Assembly: GCA_002869535.1 (NCBI GenBank)
Contig: PKUK01000010.1
Location: 1 to 64,000, forward strand
DNA length: 64,000 bases
DNA from: Arcobacter sp.
GTDB lineage: Bacteria; Campylobacterota; Campylobacteria; Campylobacterales; Arcobacteraceae
Direction: 5' to 3'
The notes below the pieces were generated by a model that searched no databases, was not told the origin of the DNA, and saw only the letters and a program-made list of their open reading frames with translations. Positions within the stretch are counted from its first letter, which is position 1, and each line of letters starts with the position of its first letter. A program made the position numbers and the translations under genes. This document shows positions 1 through 7,711 of the stretch, one piece after another.

Positions 1-82
1 CTTCTTTTACAGATGCTGAATCTGCCATTGCAACAGAACTTCCTAATAGCAATAATGATGCTACCATACTTATTTTTTTCAT
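1..82 (-). CDS. Exported protein of unknown function (partial, N-terminus only)
   Basis: Only the first 27 codons are visible before the gene leaves the window. The ATG at 82 follows a TAGGAGA ribosome-binding site. The visible residues (MKKISMVASLLLLGSSVAMA and a few more) show a basic start, a hydrophobic core and an A-M-A cleavage site, i.e. a Sec signal peptide, so the product is exported. It starts 21 bases after the 54-residue gene on the same strand and is probably co-transcribed with it from the Fur-like boxes at 283-350. I do not recognise the mature protein; a link with iron or haem acquisition is inferred from context only. Confidence 0.6.
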   Translation of the reverse strand, partial: MKKISMVASLLLLGSSVAMADSASVKE

Positions 83-103
83 TTATATTCTCCTAAATTT
101 AGT

Positions 104-268
104 TTACGCAAGTACTTCGCTTGCAATTTTATGTGCCTTGTTTGTATCTATATTTTTATGTTTCATGTTTAAAACTTTTAATATAGAACATACCATTTTT
201 GAATTTTTCTCAAATCCAGACTCTCTAACCATTTTTCTAATTTCTCTTTTTAAAAGTAAATCAGACAT
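104..268 (-). CDS. Small basic protein, 54 aa, unknown function
   Basis: An open frame of 54 codons starting with ATG at 268, preceded by an AAAGGAT ribosome site, and ending TAA at 104-106. It encodes a lysine/arginine-rich helical protein (MSDLLLKREIRKMVRESGFE...) without signal peptide or membrane segment. It is the first gene downstream of two Fur-like palindromes and is followed after 21 bases by an exported protein, so it probably heads an iron-responsive operon. I do not recognise a family. The good ribosome site, the position behind the operator and the close spacing to the next gene support it as real. Confidence 0.6.
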   Translation of the reverse strand: MSDLLLKREIRKMVRESGFEKNSKMVCSILKVLNMKHKNIDTNKAHKIASEVLA

Positions 269-282
269 AAATTAATCCTTTA

Positions 283-297
283 TGATAATAATTCTCA
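283..297. promoter_or_regulatory. Candidate Fur box (proximal)
   Basis: TGATAATAATTCTCA matches the 7-1-7 Fur consensus TGATAAT-N-ATTATCA with one mismatch in the right arm. It lies 15 bases upstream of the 54-aa gene, next to its ribosome site, and 37 bases from a second, perfect box. Identity as Fur site is inferred from the consensus and the iron-related neighbourhood. Confidence 0.5.
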
Positions 298-333
298 GAA
301 TCTTACAGGAAGAAAACTTAAATATTAATAAAT

Positions 334-350
334 ATGATAATTATTATCAT
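334..350. promoter_or_regulatory. Candidate Fur box (perfect palindrome)
   Basis: ATGATAATTATTATCAT is a perfect 17-base palindrome containing the full 7-1-7 Fur consensus TGATAAT-T-ATTATCA. It lies between the end of exbD and the start of the 54-aa gene, 66 bases upstream of that ATG, where it would cover the promoter of the leftward small-protein operon. Confidence 0.65.
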
Positions 351-360
351 TAATATTGAA

Positions 361-385
361 AAAATTAACTTATTTTTTTAATTTT
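361..385 (-). terminator. Weak intrinsic terminator after exbD
   Basis: AAAATTAA (361-368) and TTAATTTT (378-385) form an 8-bp AT-only stem. Read on the minus strand it runs into a T tract just after the exbD stop codon. The low stem stability makes this tentative. Confidence 0.3.
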
Positions 386-402
386 AAAGGATATTAGATA
401 TT

Positions 403-792
403 TTAATGCTCTTTTTTGTCTGTAACTAAAGAGATATTAAAAAGACTATTTTTTTGTAAAATATCTAAGATCTTTACTACTTTTTCATATTTTACATCTT
501 TATCAATTCTAAAAATAATATTTCTTTTTTTATCAGTTACTTTACTTATCTCTTCTTCTAACTTCTCTAAAGTTGTCTCTTTCCCATATATTGCAAGTTT
601 AGTATTATCTATTTCAATAATTATTTCTTTTTGTTTTAGCTCTATCTCTTTAGCACTAGATGTTGGCAGATTTAATGCTAAAGCTAATTCATCTTTTTTA
701 AATACAGAAGATACAATGAAAAATATCAGAAGAATAAAAACAACATCAATAAGTTGTGTAATATCAGGAGTTAAAATCTCTCTTTTTTTCAT
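403..792 (-). CDS. exbD: ExbD, TonB energy-transducing proton channel subunit
   Basis: A 129-residue ExbD/TolR protein. It has a short cytoplasmic start, one membrane helix (about residues 14-31) with the essential aspartate in the L-I-D-V-V-F motif, and a periplasmic domain. With ExbB it forms the proton channel that energises TonB. Its ATG overlaps the exbB stop (ATGA), so the two are translationally coupled. It is the last gene of the leftward tonB-exbB-exbD operon that stands divergent to hemP and a TonB-dependent receptor. Length and motif are normal for the family. It could in principle be TolR, but the tonB neighbour argues for ExbD. Confidence 0.93.
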   Translation of the reverse strand: MKKREILTPDITQLIDVVFILLIFFIVSSVFKKDELALALNLPTSSAKEIELKQKEIIIEIDNTKLAIYGKETTLEKLEEEISKVTDKKRNIIFRIDKDVKYEKVVKILDILQKNSLFNISLVTDKKEH

Positions 793-1298
793 ATTCTTTT
801 TAGAACCTCTTTTTGAATTTTCAGTTCAATATCATCTAAAATACCAACAATATAGTTGTATCCTATATAGTGTGGAATAGCTACAATAAGTCCAGCAACA
901 GTTGTAATAAGAGCTATTGATATACCATTTGAAAAAATAGATGGGTCACCTAAACCACTTTTTGTAATAGAATCAAAAGAGTTTAATACCCCAATTACTG
1001 TTCCTAAAAGCCCTAAAAGTGGAGCAATGGAAGCTATTATTTTTACTGTATTTAATCCAAATTCTAGTTTTCGCACCTTTCTGTCAATTATATTTTGAAC
1101 TGATTCTTTTTCAAATGTGTTATTTGTGGTTTTTACGAATGCCAATATATCCTGTACGACTTTTTCTTTTCCTGCTCTTGAAGAAAGAATAACAACCAAT
1201 TTCCATAACATTATTGTAAATCCAATAACATTTAAAAAAATTAGAATATAAACTATAACTCCACCTCTGTTTATGTAACTCATTAAATCTATTTCCAT
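789..1298 (-). CDS. exbB: ExbB, TonB energy-transducing proton channel subunit
   Basis: A MotA/TolQ/ExbB family protein of 169 residues with three membrane segments: G-G-V-I-V-Y-I-L-I near the N-terminus, I-A-P-L-L-G-L-L-G-T-V-I-G in the middle and I-T-T-V-A-G-L-I-V-A-I-P towards the end. The last two are the conserved channel helices. I chose ATG 1298 because an AAGGAG site lies 9 bases upstream and the gene then begins just after the tonB stop. An in-frame ATG at 1349 would overlap tonB by 46 bases and has no comparable ribosome site. Together with ExbD it harvests proton motive force for TonB. Confidence 0.92.
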   Translation of the reverse strand: MEIDLMSYINRGGVIVYILIFLNVIGFTIMLWKLVVILSSRAGKEKVVQDILAFVKTTNNTFEKESVQNIIDRKVRKLEFGLNTVKIIASIAPLLGLLGTVIGVLNSFDSITKSGLGDPSIFSNGISIALITTVAGLIVAIPHYIGYNYIVGILDDIELKIQKEVLKRI

Positions 1299-1303
1299 CA
1301 ACC

Positions 1304-2017
1304 TTAACTCCTTATAATTTGATATAAAATCGGAACCGTAATATTCCATGAATTTTTATGTAGTTCTTCTGGGATTGGTTCAAATTGTTTTATTTTATTT
1401 ATAATTTCAACTGCTGCTTTATTTAGTCTTCTATATTTTGATTTTTCCATAATGATAATATTTTCTATGTAACCATTTTTTGCAATAGTAAAGTTTAAAT
1501 ATACTTTTCCTGTTTGATTTAGTTTTTTTGCACTATTAGGATAGACTTTATTTTTTTCAATTAATTTTTTCAATTTCAATAAATATTCATTTTCTATTGC
1601 TTCTAATTTAGTTAAGTCTATTTCTTTTGTTTTATTTTTTGTTTTTTGCTGAACTTTATGTTCAACAACTTTTTTCTCAAAAATTTTCTCAGGTTCTTTT
1701 TTATGAACTATTTTTTTTATTGTTTTTTCTTTTTTTATAAATTTCTTTTTCTTTGTGTGTTTAATAATATTTTTACTTTTGGTTTTATGAAGTTTTTTTC
1801 TTATAATCTCTTTTTTCTTAATTTCTTTCTTAACTTCAACTTTTTTGACTTCTTGTTTTTTTAGTATTACATTATTTAATTTTATTTGTATATTTGAATT
1901 TGTAGGTTTAGGGGCTATAATCCTTTTCTTCTCCTCAATATTTAGTTGTGCAAATAAGTAAATGTGAGTACAAATAACAAGTATAAAGATGATTAATAAA
2001 CTTTTTTTCTTTTCCAT
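1304..2017 (-). CDS. tonB: TonB energy transducer
   Basis: A 237-residue protein with a single N-terminal membrane anchor (about residues 6-23), a long periplasmic linker and a C-terminal TonB domain (about 150-237) containing Y-P-N-S-A-K-K and G-K-V-Y-L-N-F-T-I. The linker is unusual in being almost purely lysine/isoleucine/glutamate-rich instead of proline-rich. TonB carries energy from ExbBD to outer-membrane receptors such as the two in this window. It is first gene of the leftward operon; a Fur-like site lies at 2055-2074 just upstream, so iron repression is likely. Confidence 0.92.
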   Translation of the reverse strand: MEKKKSLLIIFILVICTHIYLFAQLNIEEKKRIIAPKPTNSNIQIKLNNVILKKQEVKKVEVKKEIKKKEIIRKKLHKTKSKNIIKHTKKKKFIKKEKTIKKIVHKKEPEKIFEKKVVEHKVQQKTKNKTKEIDLTKLEAIENEYLLKLKKLIEKNKVYPNSAKKLNQTGKVYLNFTIAKNGYIENIIIMEKSKYRRLNKAAVEIINKIKQFEPIPEELHKNSWNITVPILYQIIRS

Positions 2018-2054
2018 AATGGAAGTTTAATAAAATATTTCTGATTATTAACTT

Positions 2055-2074
2055 AATATCAATACCGATTATCA
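2055..2074. promoter_or_regulatory. Candidate Fur site between tonB and hemP
   Basis: Read on the minus strand this is TGATAATCGGTATTGATATT: a good left Fur arm (TGATAAT) followed by degenerate GATAAT-like hexamers. It sits 38 bases upstream of tonB and 74 bases upstream of hemP, where one regulator could control both divergent units. The match is weaker than the box at 334. Confidence 0.4.
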
Positions 2075-2147
2075 TTTTTATTTTAAATTAAGATTTTTTA
2101 AGTTAATATTCGACCGAAATTTAGTTAGAGATTAGAAGGTACAAATT

Positions 2148-2282
2148 ATGAATAAAGAAGAGAATAATAAAATTGACTCAATAGTTCTTTTTAAAAATAA
2201 AAAAAGTATAAAAATTTTTCATAATGGACAGTTATATTATTTGAAAATAACAAAAGCGAATAAATTAATCCTAACAAAATAA
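2148..2282 (+). CDS. hemP: HemP-family haemin uptake protein
   Basis: A 44-residue open frame, too short for routine gene calling. The ATG at 2148 has an AGAAGG site 8 bases upstream. Its second half, I-K-I-F-H-N-G-Q-L-Y-Y-L-K-I-T-K...K-L-I-L-T-K, matches the HemP family signature (H-N-G-x-x-Y-x-L-x-x-T...G-K-L-I-L-T-K at the C-terminus). HemP proteins are small cytoplasmic proteins encoded upstream of haem or siderophore receptors and needed for their expression in some bacteria. Here it lies 57 bases before a TonB-dependent receptor. The family call is from memory of the motif; the molecular role is not well settled for the family. Confidence 0.8.
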   Translation: MNKEENNKIDSIVLFKNKKSIKIFHNGQLYYLKITKANKLILTK

Positions 2283-2339
2283 ATTAAATAAAGCCAGCAA
2301 AGTTTTTAACAAGTAGCCAGCGATAATTAAAGGAAACTT

Positions 2340-4433
2340 ATGAAAATAAAGATTGCAAAATCTCTTGCACTTCTTTTGCTGGCAAATACACTTAATGCAG
2401 AAGAATTAAATACAGTAGTAGTACAAGGTGCTCAGGAATCATATTTTGAAGATACTTCATCTTCAAGTATGAAAGGTGAAACAAGTGATAAAAAAACACC
2501 ATACACAGTTTCTGTTACAAAAGGGACATTAATTGAAGATTTACAAGCCCAAAGAATAGAAGATACTTTTGATTATACAACTGGAGTTACTAAAGTTGGT
2601 AAAAATGCAGATGCTATTATGATTCGTGGTTTTGAGCTAGATTTGGAAAATATCAAAGTAAATGGTATGTCTGGATTGATAAGTAGAATGGGCTCTCCTT
2701 CAACTGCAAATGTTGAAAGAATGGAAGTGGTAAAAGGTCCTACCTCTGTACTGTATGGGGTAATGGAGCCAGGAGGATTAGTAAATATTGTAACTAAACG
2801 TCCACAAGCCAAACAAAGAACAACTTTAGAAACCTCACTTCAAACATATATGTCTAATGGTGTTTCAGGATTTGGAGAAGATAATGGGATTACTACTACA
2901 TTAGATACTACAGGACCAATTACAGAAAATCTATTTTATAGATTTATAGCAGTTGGTGAGAAGTTAAACTCATATAGAAAAAATGTAGATTTCGAAAATT
3001 TTTATATATATCCAAGCTTACTTTGGAATGCAAGTGATAATACATCTTTATTAGTTGCCATGGAATATGGTCATGAAGATTGTAGTGCTGATGATGGATT
3101 ATTTGTTGCAAATCATGATATTTCTACAGTAGCTAGTCTCGATACTGTTTATCAAGAAGAGGGTGATTATGATAATGATGAGGGAACTGCATTTGATATT
3201 AATTTAGACCATTATATAAACGACAATCTTTCTTTAAATTTTGATTGGAGAAGTGTATTTCATACAGATGATAGAAAACTATTTGAAAGTAGAGGTGTTA
3301 ATCAAGGGGCAAGCGTTTCAGATACAACACTTACAAGAAGAAATAGACATCAATATAATGAAAGAGATTGGCATAGCTTTGATACAAATCTAAACCTTGA
3401 TACTATTATTGCAAATATGAAACATAGTTTGACATTTGGTTTGGCGGGGACTTACAGAAAAACTGATTTTGATAGAATTATTATGGGTGGCAATGTAACA
3501 CCAAATATAAATATTTATAATCCAATTCATGGTGGAACTGCTGTTAGTACTCAATTAAATAGAAGAAAAACAGAGTATTTTAGTTCAGGAGTATATTTAC
3601 AAGATAAGATAAGTATTACAGATAAACTTACATTTGTAGGTTCAACAAGAGTGGATAAAACAAAAATTGATTTTGAATGTTTGAGAGGTTCTTGTGTAGA
3701 AAATACAACAAAAAAATCAACAGACTTTGTTGGTTCACTTGGGGCAATTTATAATATAAATGATTTGGTTTCTATATATGGTAGTTTTGGGCAGAGTTAT
3801 GACCCTAGTAGTGCTGAAAGAGTTGATGATTTAGGTAATCCTTTAGATACTGAAAAATCTAAACAATATGAAATAGGTACTAAAATTAATTTTAGTAAAG
3901 AGTTTAATACTGGATTGTCTTTTTATAAAATAAATAAAGAGAATGTAGCTGAAAGTACTAACTCAGGTAATTATGCACTTTCTGGAGAAGTTGAAAGTAA
4001 AGGTGTAGAATTAGAAGTTCAATGGCTACCTACAGCTAATTGGCAATTTAAATCAGGGTACGCCTATAACAAAGCAGAATATGTATCTGGGAAATCTGTG
4101 GGAAACACACAAGCTCTTACTCCTGAAGTTACTGCATATATTTTCACACGATATAATATTCCCCAAAAAATATATGATGGAAGATTTGGATTATCTACTG
4201 GATTAACATATAGAGATAAAATTTATACTAGCTCATCTAAATCAACTAGAGTAGAACTGCCATCATATGCAAGAGTTGATGTGGGTGCATATTATTCAAT
4301 AAATGATTGGGATTTTTCATTGAATATCGAAAATATCACAGATAAAAAGTATTATGAATCTGGTACAAATGATTATAGAATTTATTCTGGTGAGCCTAGA
4401 AAATTTACTATTAATATAAAAAGAACATTTTAA
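2340..4433 (+). CDS. TonB-dependent siderophore-type outer-membrane receptor
   Basis: A 697-residue protein with a signal peptide cleaved after about residue 20 (L-N-A-E), a TonB-box-like segment (E-L-N-T-V-V-V), a plug domain containing I-R-G-F-E-L-D and V-K-G-P-T-S-V-L-Y-G-x-x-E-P-G-G-L-V-N-I-V-T-K, and a 22-strand barrel ending in phenylalanine (I-K-R-T-F). The plug motifs are those of the TonB-siderophore receptor family (FhuA/FoxA/FpvA type), with P-G-G-x-V-N-x-x-T-K-R-P. The cargo, probably a ferric siderophore, cannot be read. It follows hemP and precedes by 3 bases a PepSY membrane protein that could release or reduce the iron. An AAAGGAAA ribosome site precedes the start. Confidence 0.88.
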   Translation: MKIKIAKSLALLLLANTLNAEELNTVVVQGAQESYFEDTSSSSMKGETSDKKTPYTVSVTKGTLIEDLQAQRIEDTFDYTTGVTKVGKNADAIMIRGFELDLENIKVNGMSGLISRMGSPSTANVERMEVVKGPTSVLYGVMEPGGLVNIVTKRPQAKQRTTLETSLQTYMSNGVSGFGEDNGITTTLDTTGPITENLFYRFIAVGEKLNSYRKNVDFENFYIYPSLLWNASDNTSLLVAMEYGHEDCSADDGLFVANHDISTVASLDTVYQEEGDYDNDEGTAFDINLDHYINDNLSLNFDWRSVFHTDDRKLFESRGVNQGASVSDTTLTRRNRHQYNERDWHSFDTNLNLDTIIANMKHSLTFGLAGTYRKTDFDRIIMGGNVTPNINIYNPIHGGTAVSTQLNRRKTEYFSSGVYLQDKISITDKLTFVGSTRVDKTKIDFECLRGSCVENTTKKSTDFVGSLGAIYNINDLVSIYGSFGQSYDPSSAERVDDLGNPLDTEKSKQYEIGTKINFSKEFNTGLSFYKINKENVAESTNSGNYALSGEVESKGVELEVQWLPTANWQFKSGYAYNKAEYVSGKSVGNTQALTPEVTAYIFTRYNIPQKIYDGRFGLSTGLTYRDKIYTSSSKSTRVELPSYARVDVGAYYSINDWDFSLNIENITDKKYYESGTNDYRIYSGEPRKFTINIKRTF

Positions 4434-4436
4434 AAT

Positions 4437-5042
4437 ATGTCAAAAAACAAATCCTTAAGTAATATATCAAGGTCTCTTCATAGAGATCTTGGTTATTTTT
4501 TTATAGGTATCACTCTTATATACGCAATTACAGGTTTTATATTATCTGCCCGTGGTTTGGGCTGGTTTAAATATGATTATAATTTTCAAACAAATATTTC
4601 AAAAAATATTTCAAGTGAACATTTTAAAGAAAATCTAATAAGTGAAGCAAAGAGTGGAAAACTTGATTATATTTACAAGCTTGGTACAAAAAGTGTTGTT
4701 GAGAAAAATATAAAAAGATTAACTTTTTCTAAAGAAGAAAATAACACTTTATATTTTGATTATAAATATATGCATGTAATTTACAATAAAAATTCAGGTG
4801 AAACAAATATAGATTATAAATCTTATCCTGCATTTTTACAGATATTTATTAGTTCTCACTTATCTACAAATAATAGAGCTTGGTACTATTTAGCTATGGT
4901 TTATAGTGTTGTTTTAGCTTTTTTTGCATTATCAGCTATGGTAATGATAAAAGGTAAGTATGGCTTTAAAAAAAGAGGGTTATCTATTATGTTAGCAGGA
5001 ATTATTACTGTTATAATTTTCTTATTTTTCTCATTTTCTTAA
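4437..5042 (+). CDS. PepSY-associated transmembrane protein
   Basis: A 201-residue membrane protein. The N-terminal S-R-S-L-H-R-D-L-G-Y motif followed by a membrane helix is the start signature of the PepSY_TM family. A periplasmic segment (about 45-140) follows, then a second histidine at the membrane edge (S-S-H-L-S-T) and two C-terminal helices. It begins 3 bases after the receptor gene and is surely co-transcribed. PepSY_TM proteins next to siderophore receptors (PiuB/FoxB/FhuF-like context) are linked to reduction or release of iron in the periplasm; that role is inferred. It is much shorter than the four-helix PepSY protein at 10015. Confidence 0.8.
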   Translation: MSKNKSLSNISRSLHRDLGYFFIGITLIYAITGFILSARGLGWFKYDYNFQTNISKNISSEHFKENLISEAKSGKLDYIYKLGTKSVVEKNIKRLTFSKEENNTLYFDYKYMHVIYNKNSGETNIDYKSYPAFLQIFISSHLSTNNRAWYYLAMVYSVVLAFFALSAMVMIKGKYGFKKRGLSIMLAGIITVIIFLFFSFS

Positions 5043-5084
5043 TATATTTTTTGATTGTATACTAGAAAAAATATTAAAACAAAT

Positions 5085-5114
5085 TTTGATTATAAAGGAA
5101 ACTTTATAATCAAA
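5085..5114. terminator. Bidirectional stem-loop between convergent genes
   Basis: TTTGATTATAAAG (5085-5097), loop GAAA, CTTTATAATCAAA (5102-5114): a perfect 13-bp stem with a stable GNRA-type loop between the rightward PepSY gene and the leftward kinase gene. It overlaps the last codons of the kinase, whose stop is at 5090-5092. Confidence 0.6.
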
Positions 5115-6922
5115 TGGGTGCCTTTATTTTTTATAATTCCAAAATTTCCATTTAATTGAGTTTCTGAGATTGATTTAATTAAGTTTAATCCCAAACTTTC
5201 AGATTTATCTATATTAAAATCTTTTTTTAGACCTATCCCATTATCTATTATTTGTAATAGATATTCTTGATTGGTTTTTTTAAAATCAATTTTTAAATAA
5301 TTCTCATCACTTTTTCCAATAAAAGCATATTTAAAAGCATTTACTATGGCTTCATTTATAATTAGTCCACAAGACATTGCTTGGTCTATATTTAAATAAA
5401 TATTGTCAATATTTATAATTATAGAAACGTTAATATTTTCTTCAAATGTTGATTTTATATCTTCACTTAATTGGCTTGTATAAATTTTAAAATCAATAGA
5501 ATCTAAATTTTTAGATTCATACATTTTTGTATGTAATAGTGCCATAGTATAGACTCTATTTTCTATACTTGTAAGTGCAGATTTTATCTTTTTATCATCA
5601 ATTTTATATTTCTGAAGTTTTATAAAGTTTATTGTTAAAGAGAGATTATTTTTTACTCTATGGTGAATTTCTTTTAAAAGTAATTCTTTTATTTTCAAGG
5701 AATTGGTTAATTCTATGGTTCTATTTTCTACATCTTTATCTAAGGTTTTGATATTATTTTCAAGTTTATCTAGCATAGAATCAAATGCAACTCCAAGTAT
5801 TCCAATATCATCATCTCCTTTTATGTAACTTCTAAAATTTAATTTTCCTGAACAAATTTGTCTAGCTGTAACTGAGAGCTTTTCAATATTATTAAACCAT
5901 CTTCTAAACAAAAAATAACCAAATAATATTGACAAAATTAATGCAAAAATAGAGATATATAAAATCTTTATAATAGGATTATTTATATCATTTCTGAAAT
6001 CACTTTCAAAAGCACTTAATACAAAAAGAAAGTTTGTGTCATCTTTTTCATATATTTTACTAACCCATGTGAGGGTGTTTTTTTCTTCTATTTTATGTTC
6101 AAATCTTTGTGTGCTTTTTACTTGTAGTAAGTCATGTATGGTAAGTTCACCAGTCTTTGGGAATCTATAGTTTGATATTTTACTTATACAATAGTTTTCA
6201 TTGTTTCTATTTTCTATGGAATCTAGTGATTTAGAAAGATTTTTATCTTTTAATTTATTATTGAGCCATACAAGATAAATTTTACCTAAATGAATATTTT
6301 CACTTAATGTAAAACCTTTTTGAATAATCTCTTTTACATTACTTTCAAGATTATTATTAGTATTACTTTTTTTGAAATAGGAATTACAAGTAAGTTTTAG
6401 CTCATCATTTTTGATAAGTGTCTTATAAATTTGATAGTTTGGTTGTGGGCAAAAACTTTTTTTCTTAAATCTTTTTTCCCATTTATTATAGGAAATATAT
6501 GAAAAATCAAATGTTTTATCTGTAAAGGTATTATTAAAAGAAAATGTATTATTTTGAGTTATAAATTCAACATTACAAATGTAGTTTTTCGTAATATTTC
6601 CTATATCATTGACTAAATCTTTATGGAGATAATTTTTATTTAGCTTAGATTTTAGTTTAATTTGTTCTATCATATTAACTATCTCAATTTTTGATTCATT
6701 CTGTTTTAAATTATTATATTCTTTAAAATAATCAACAACTAAATTTATTTGATATTTTGATAATAATACTTTTTTTTCAGTTTCAAGAAGAGCATTATCA
6801 TACTGTTTTTTTTCAATTCTAGGTATTAATAATATAAAAAGTAATGATAATAAAATTAGTGCGAATAATAAAAAAAAGAATCCTAGTTTAAAACTAATAG
6901 GTATGTTTTTAATATTTGCCAA
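5090..6922 (-). CDS. Membrane sensor histidine kinase (HisKA_2 type)
   Basis: 610 residues: membrane helix at about 10-33, a large periplasmic sensor region (about 35-305), second helix (about 310-332), HAMP linker, a HisKA_2 phospho-acceptor motif (I-H-H-R-V-K-N-N-L) and a HATPase domain with N-E-A-I-V-N-A-F-K-Y and D-N-G-I-G-L. The input domain is not one I recognise. The start is TTG at 6922, one base after the stop of the response regulator, so the pair is one leftward unit. It lies between two TonB-receptor operons and is divergent from the second. Control of haem/iron uptake is inferred from position. Confidence 0.85.
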   Translation of the reverse strand: MANIKNIPISFKLGFFFLLFALILLSLLFILLIPRIEKKQYDNALLETEKKVLLSKYQINLVVDYFKEYNNLKQNESKIEIVNMIEQIKLKSKLNKNYLHKDLVNDIGNITKNYICNVEFITQNNTFSFNNTFTDKTFDFSYISYNKWEKRFKKKSFCPQPNYQIYKTLIKNDELKLTCNSYFKKSNTNNNLESNVKEIIQKGFTLSENIHLGKIYLVWLNNKLKDKNLSKSLDSIENRNNENYCISKISNYRFPKTGELTIHDLLQVKSTQRFEHKIEEKNTLTWVSKIYEKDDTNFLFVLSAFESDFRNDINNPIIKILYISIFALILSILFGYFLFRRWFNNIEKLSVTARQICSGKLNFRSYIKGDDDIGILGVAFDSMLDKLENNIKTLDKDVENRTIELTNSLKIKELLLKEIHHRVKNNLSLTINFIKLQKYKIDDKKIKSALTSIENRVYTMALLHTKMYESKNLDSIDFKIYTSQLSEDIKSTFEENINVSIIINIDNIYLNIDQAMSCGLIINEAIVNAFKYAFIGKSDENYLKIDFKKTNQEYLLQIIDNGIGLKKDFNIDKSESLGLNLIKSISETQLNGNFGIIKNKGTHLIIKFPL

Positions 6923-6923
6923 A

Positions 6924-7637
6924 TTAATTCACTTTTAATTTATAGCCAGATTCAAAGACACTTTCAATTATATCAACACCAATTTTTAGTTTTAATCTAT
7001 AAACTAATGTTCTTAATTTTCCTAAGTCATATATAGATTCTCTCCAAATATAATTACTTATTCTTTCAAAACTGACAGGTTCTTTTAAATAATCACTTAA
7101 GAGTTCAAGTAGCTTTGTTTCATTATTTGTAAGTTTTAATGGTTCATCATTTTTAAATAAAATTGATTTTCCTTTGTGGAATTTTAGGCTTTCTCCTAAG
7201 TCAATGTAATGTGTATTATCGTTTAACGCATCTTTATTTTTAAAAAAGTAGTTGTGTTTGTTGATAGCTGTTTGTATGGTCGTATGTAGCTCTTTATCTT
7301 TACAAGGTTTTATTAAATATCCATATGGTTCACAAGATAATGTTTTTTCAATTGTTTTTTCATCACAATACGAAGTTAAAAATATAATAGGTATTTTTTT
7401 TGTTTGCCATAAATATTTTGCAATAGTTATTCCATTATTTATTCCTTGAAGTTTTATATCAACAATTGCTAAAGTTGGGGTAAGGGTTGTTAAGTGTTTT
7501 ATACTTCCCTCTAGGGTAGTTTCTATTCCAGAAATACTATATCCAAAACTTTTTAAAGTACTTTTCAATCCAAGCGATAATACAACTTCATCTTCAATAA
7601 TTAATATAGAGATTTCATTTAAAGAATTTTTACACAT
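6924..7637 (-). CDS. Response regulator, receiver plus winged-helix DNA-binding domain
   Basis: 237 residues. The receiver domain (about 9-125) has the acidic pair near E-D-E, the phospho-acceptor aspartate in A-I-V-D-I-K-L and the K of I-K-P. The C-terminal winged helix (about 160-237, L-T-N-N-E-T-K-L-L-E-L-L through E-S-G-Y-K-L-K) is OmpR/PhoB-like. It is the partner of the kinase at 5090. It is transcribed away from the receptor at 7712 across a 74-base gap that contains a tandem TTGTGATTT repeat with 11-bp spacing, the expected geometry for an OmpR-family dimer, so it may control both itself and the receptor operon. Confidence 0.88.
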   Translation of the reverse strand: MCKNSLNEISILIIEDEVVLSLGLKSTLKSFGYSISGIETTLEGSIKHLTTLTPTLAIVDIKLQGINNGITIAKYLWQTKKIPIIFLTSYCDEKTIEKTLSCEPYGYLIKPCKDKELHTTIQTAINKHNYFFKNKDALNDNTHYIDLGESLKFHKGKSILFKNDEPLKLTNNETKLLELLSDYLKEPVSFERISNYIWRESIYDLGKLRTLVYRLKLKIGVDIIESVFESGYKLKVN

Positions 7638-7646
7638 TTCTAACCT

Positions 7647-7666
7647 TTGTGATTTAATTGTGATTT
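7647..7666. promoter_or_regulatory. Tandem direct repeat, candidate response-regulator site
   Basis: TTGTGATTT occurs at 7647-7655 and again at 7658-7666, an exact 9-base direct repeat with an 11-bp period. OmpR/PhoB-family regulators bind head-to-tail on such repeats, and the adjacent gene at 6924 encodes one. The site lies 10 bases upstream of that gene and 46 bases upstream of the receptor. Confidence 0.5.
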
Positions 7667-7676
7667 CAATTAGTTA

Positions 7677-7691
7677 TGATACTCAATATCA
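7677..7691. promoter_or_regulatory. Candidate Fur box before the second receptor
   Basis: TGATACTCAATATCA has the 7-1-7 form of a Fur box, with TGATA and TATCA outer arms perfect and mismatches only next to the centre. It ends 20 bases before the receptor ATG at 7712, where bound repressor would block the rightward operon. Confidence 0.45.
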
Positions 7692-7711
7692 ATTTATAAA
7701 GAGGTTAAACA

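Noticed and set aside
1646-1864. Hydrophobic Phe-rich open frame on the plus strand
   Set aside because: It is the antisense shadow of the lysine-rich linker of tonB; no ribosome site and extreme composition.
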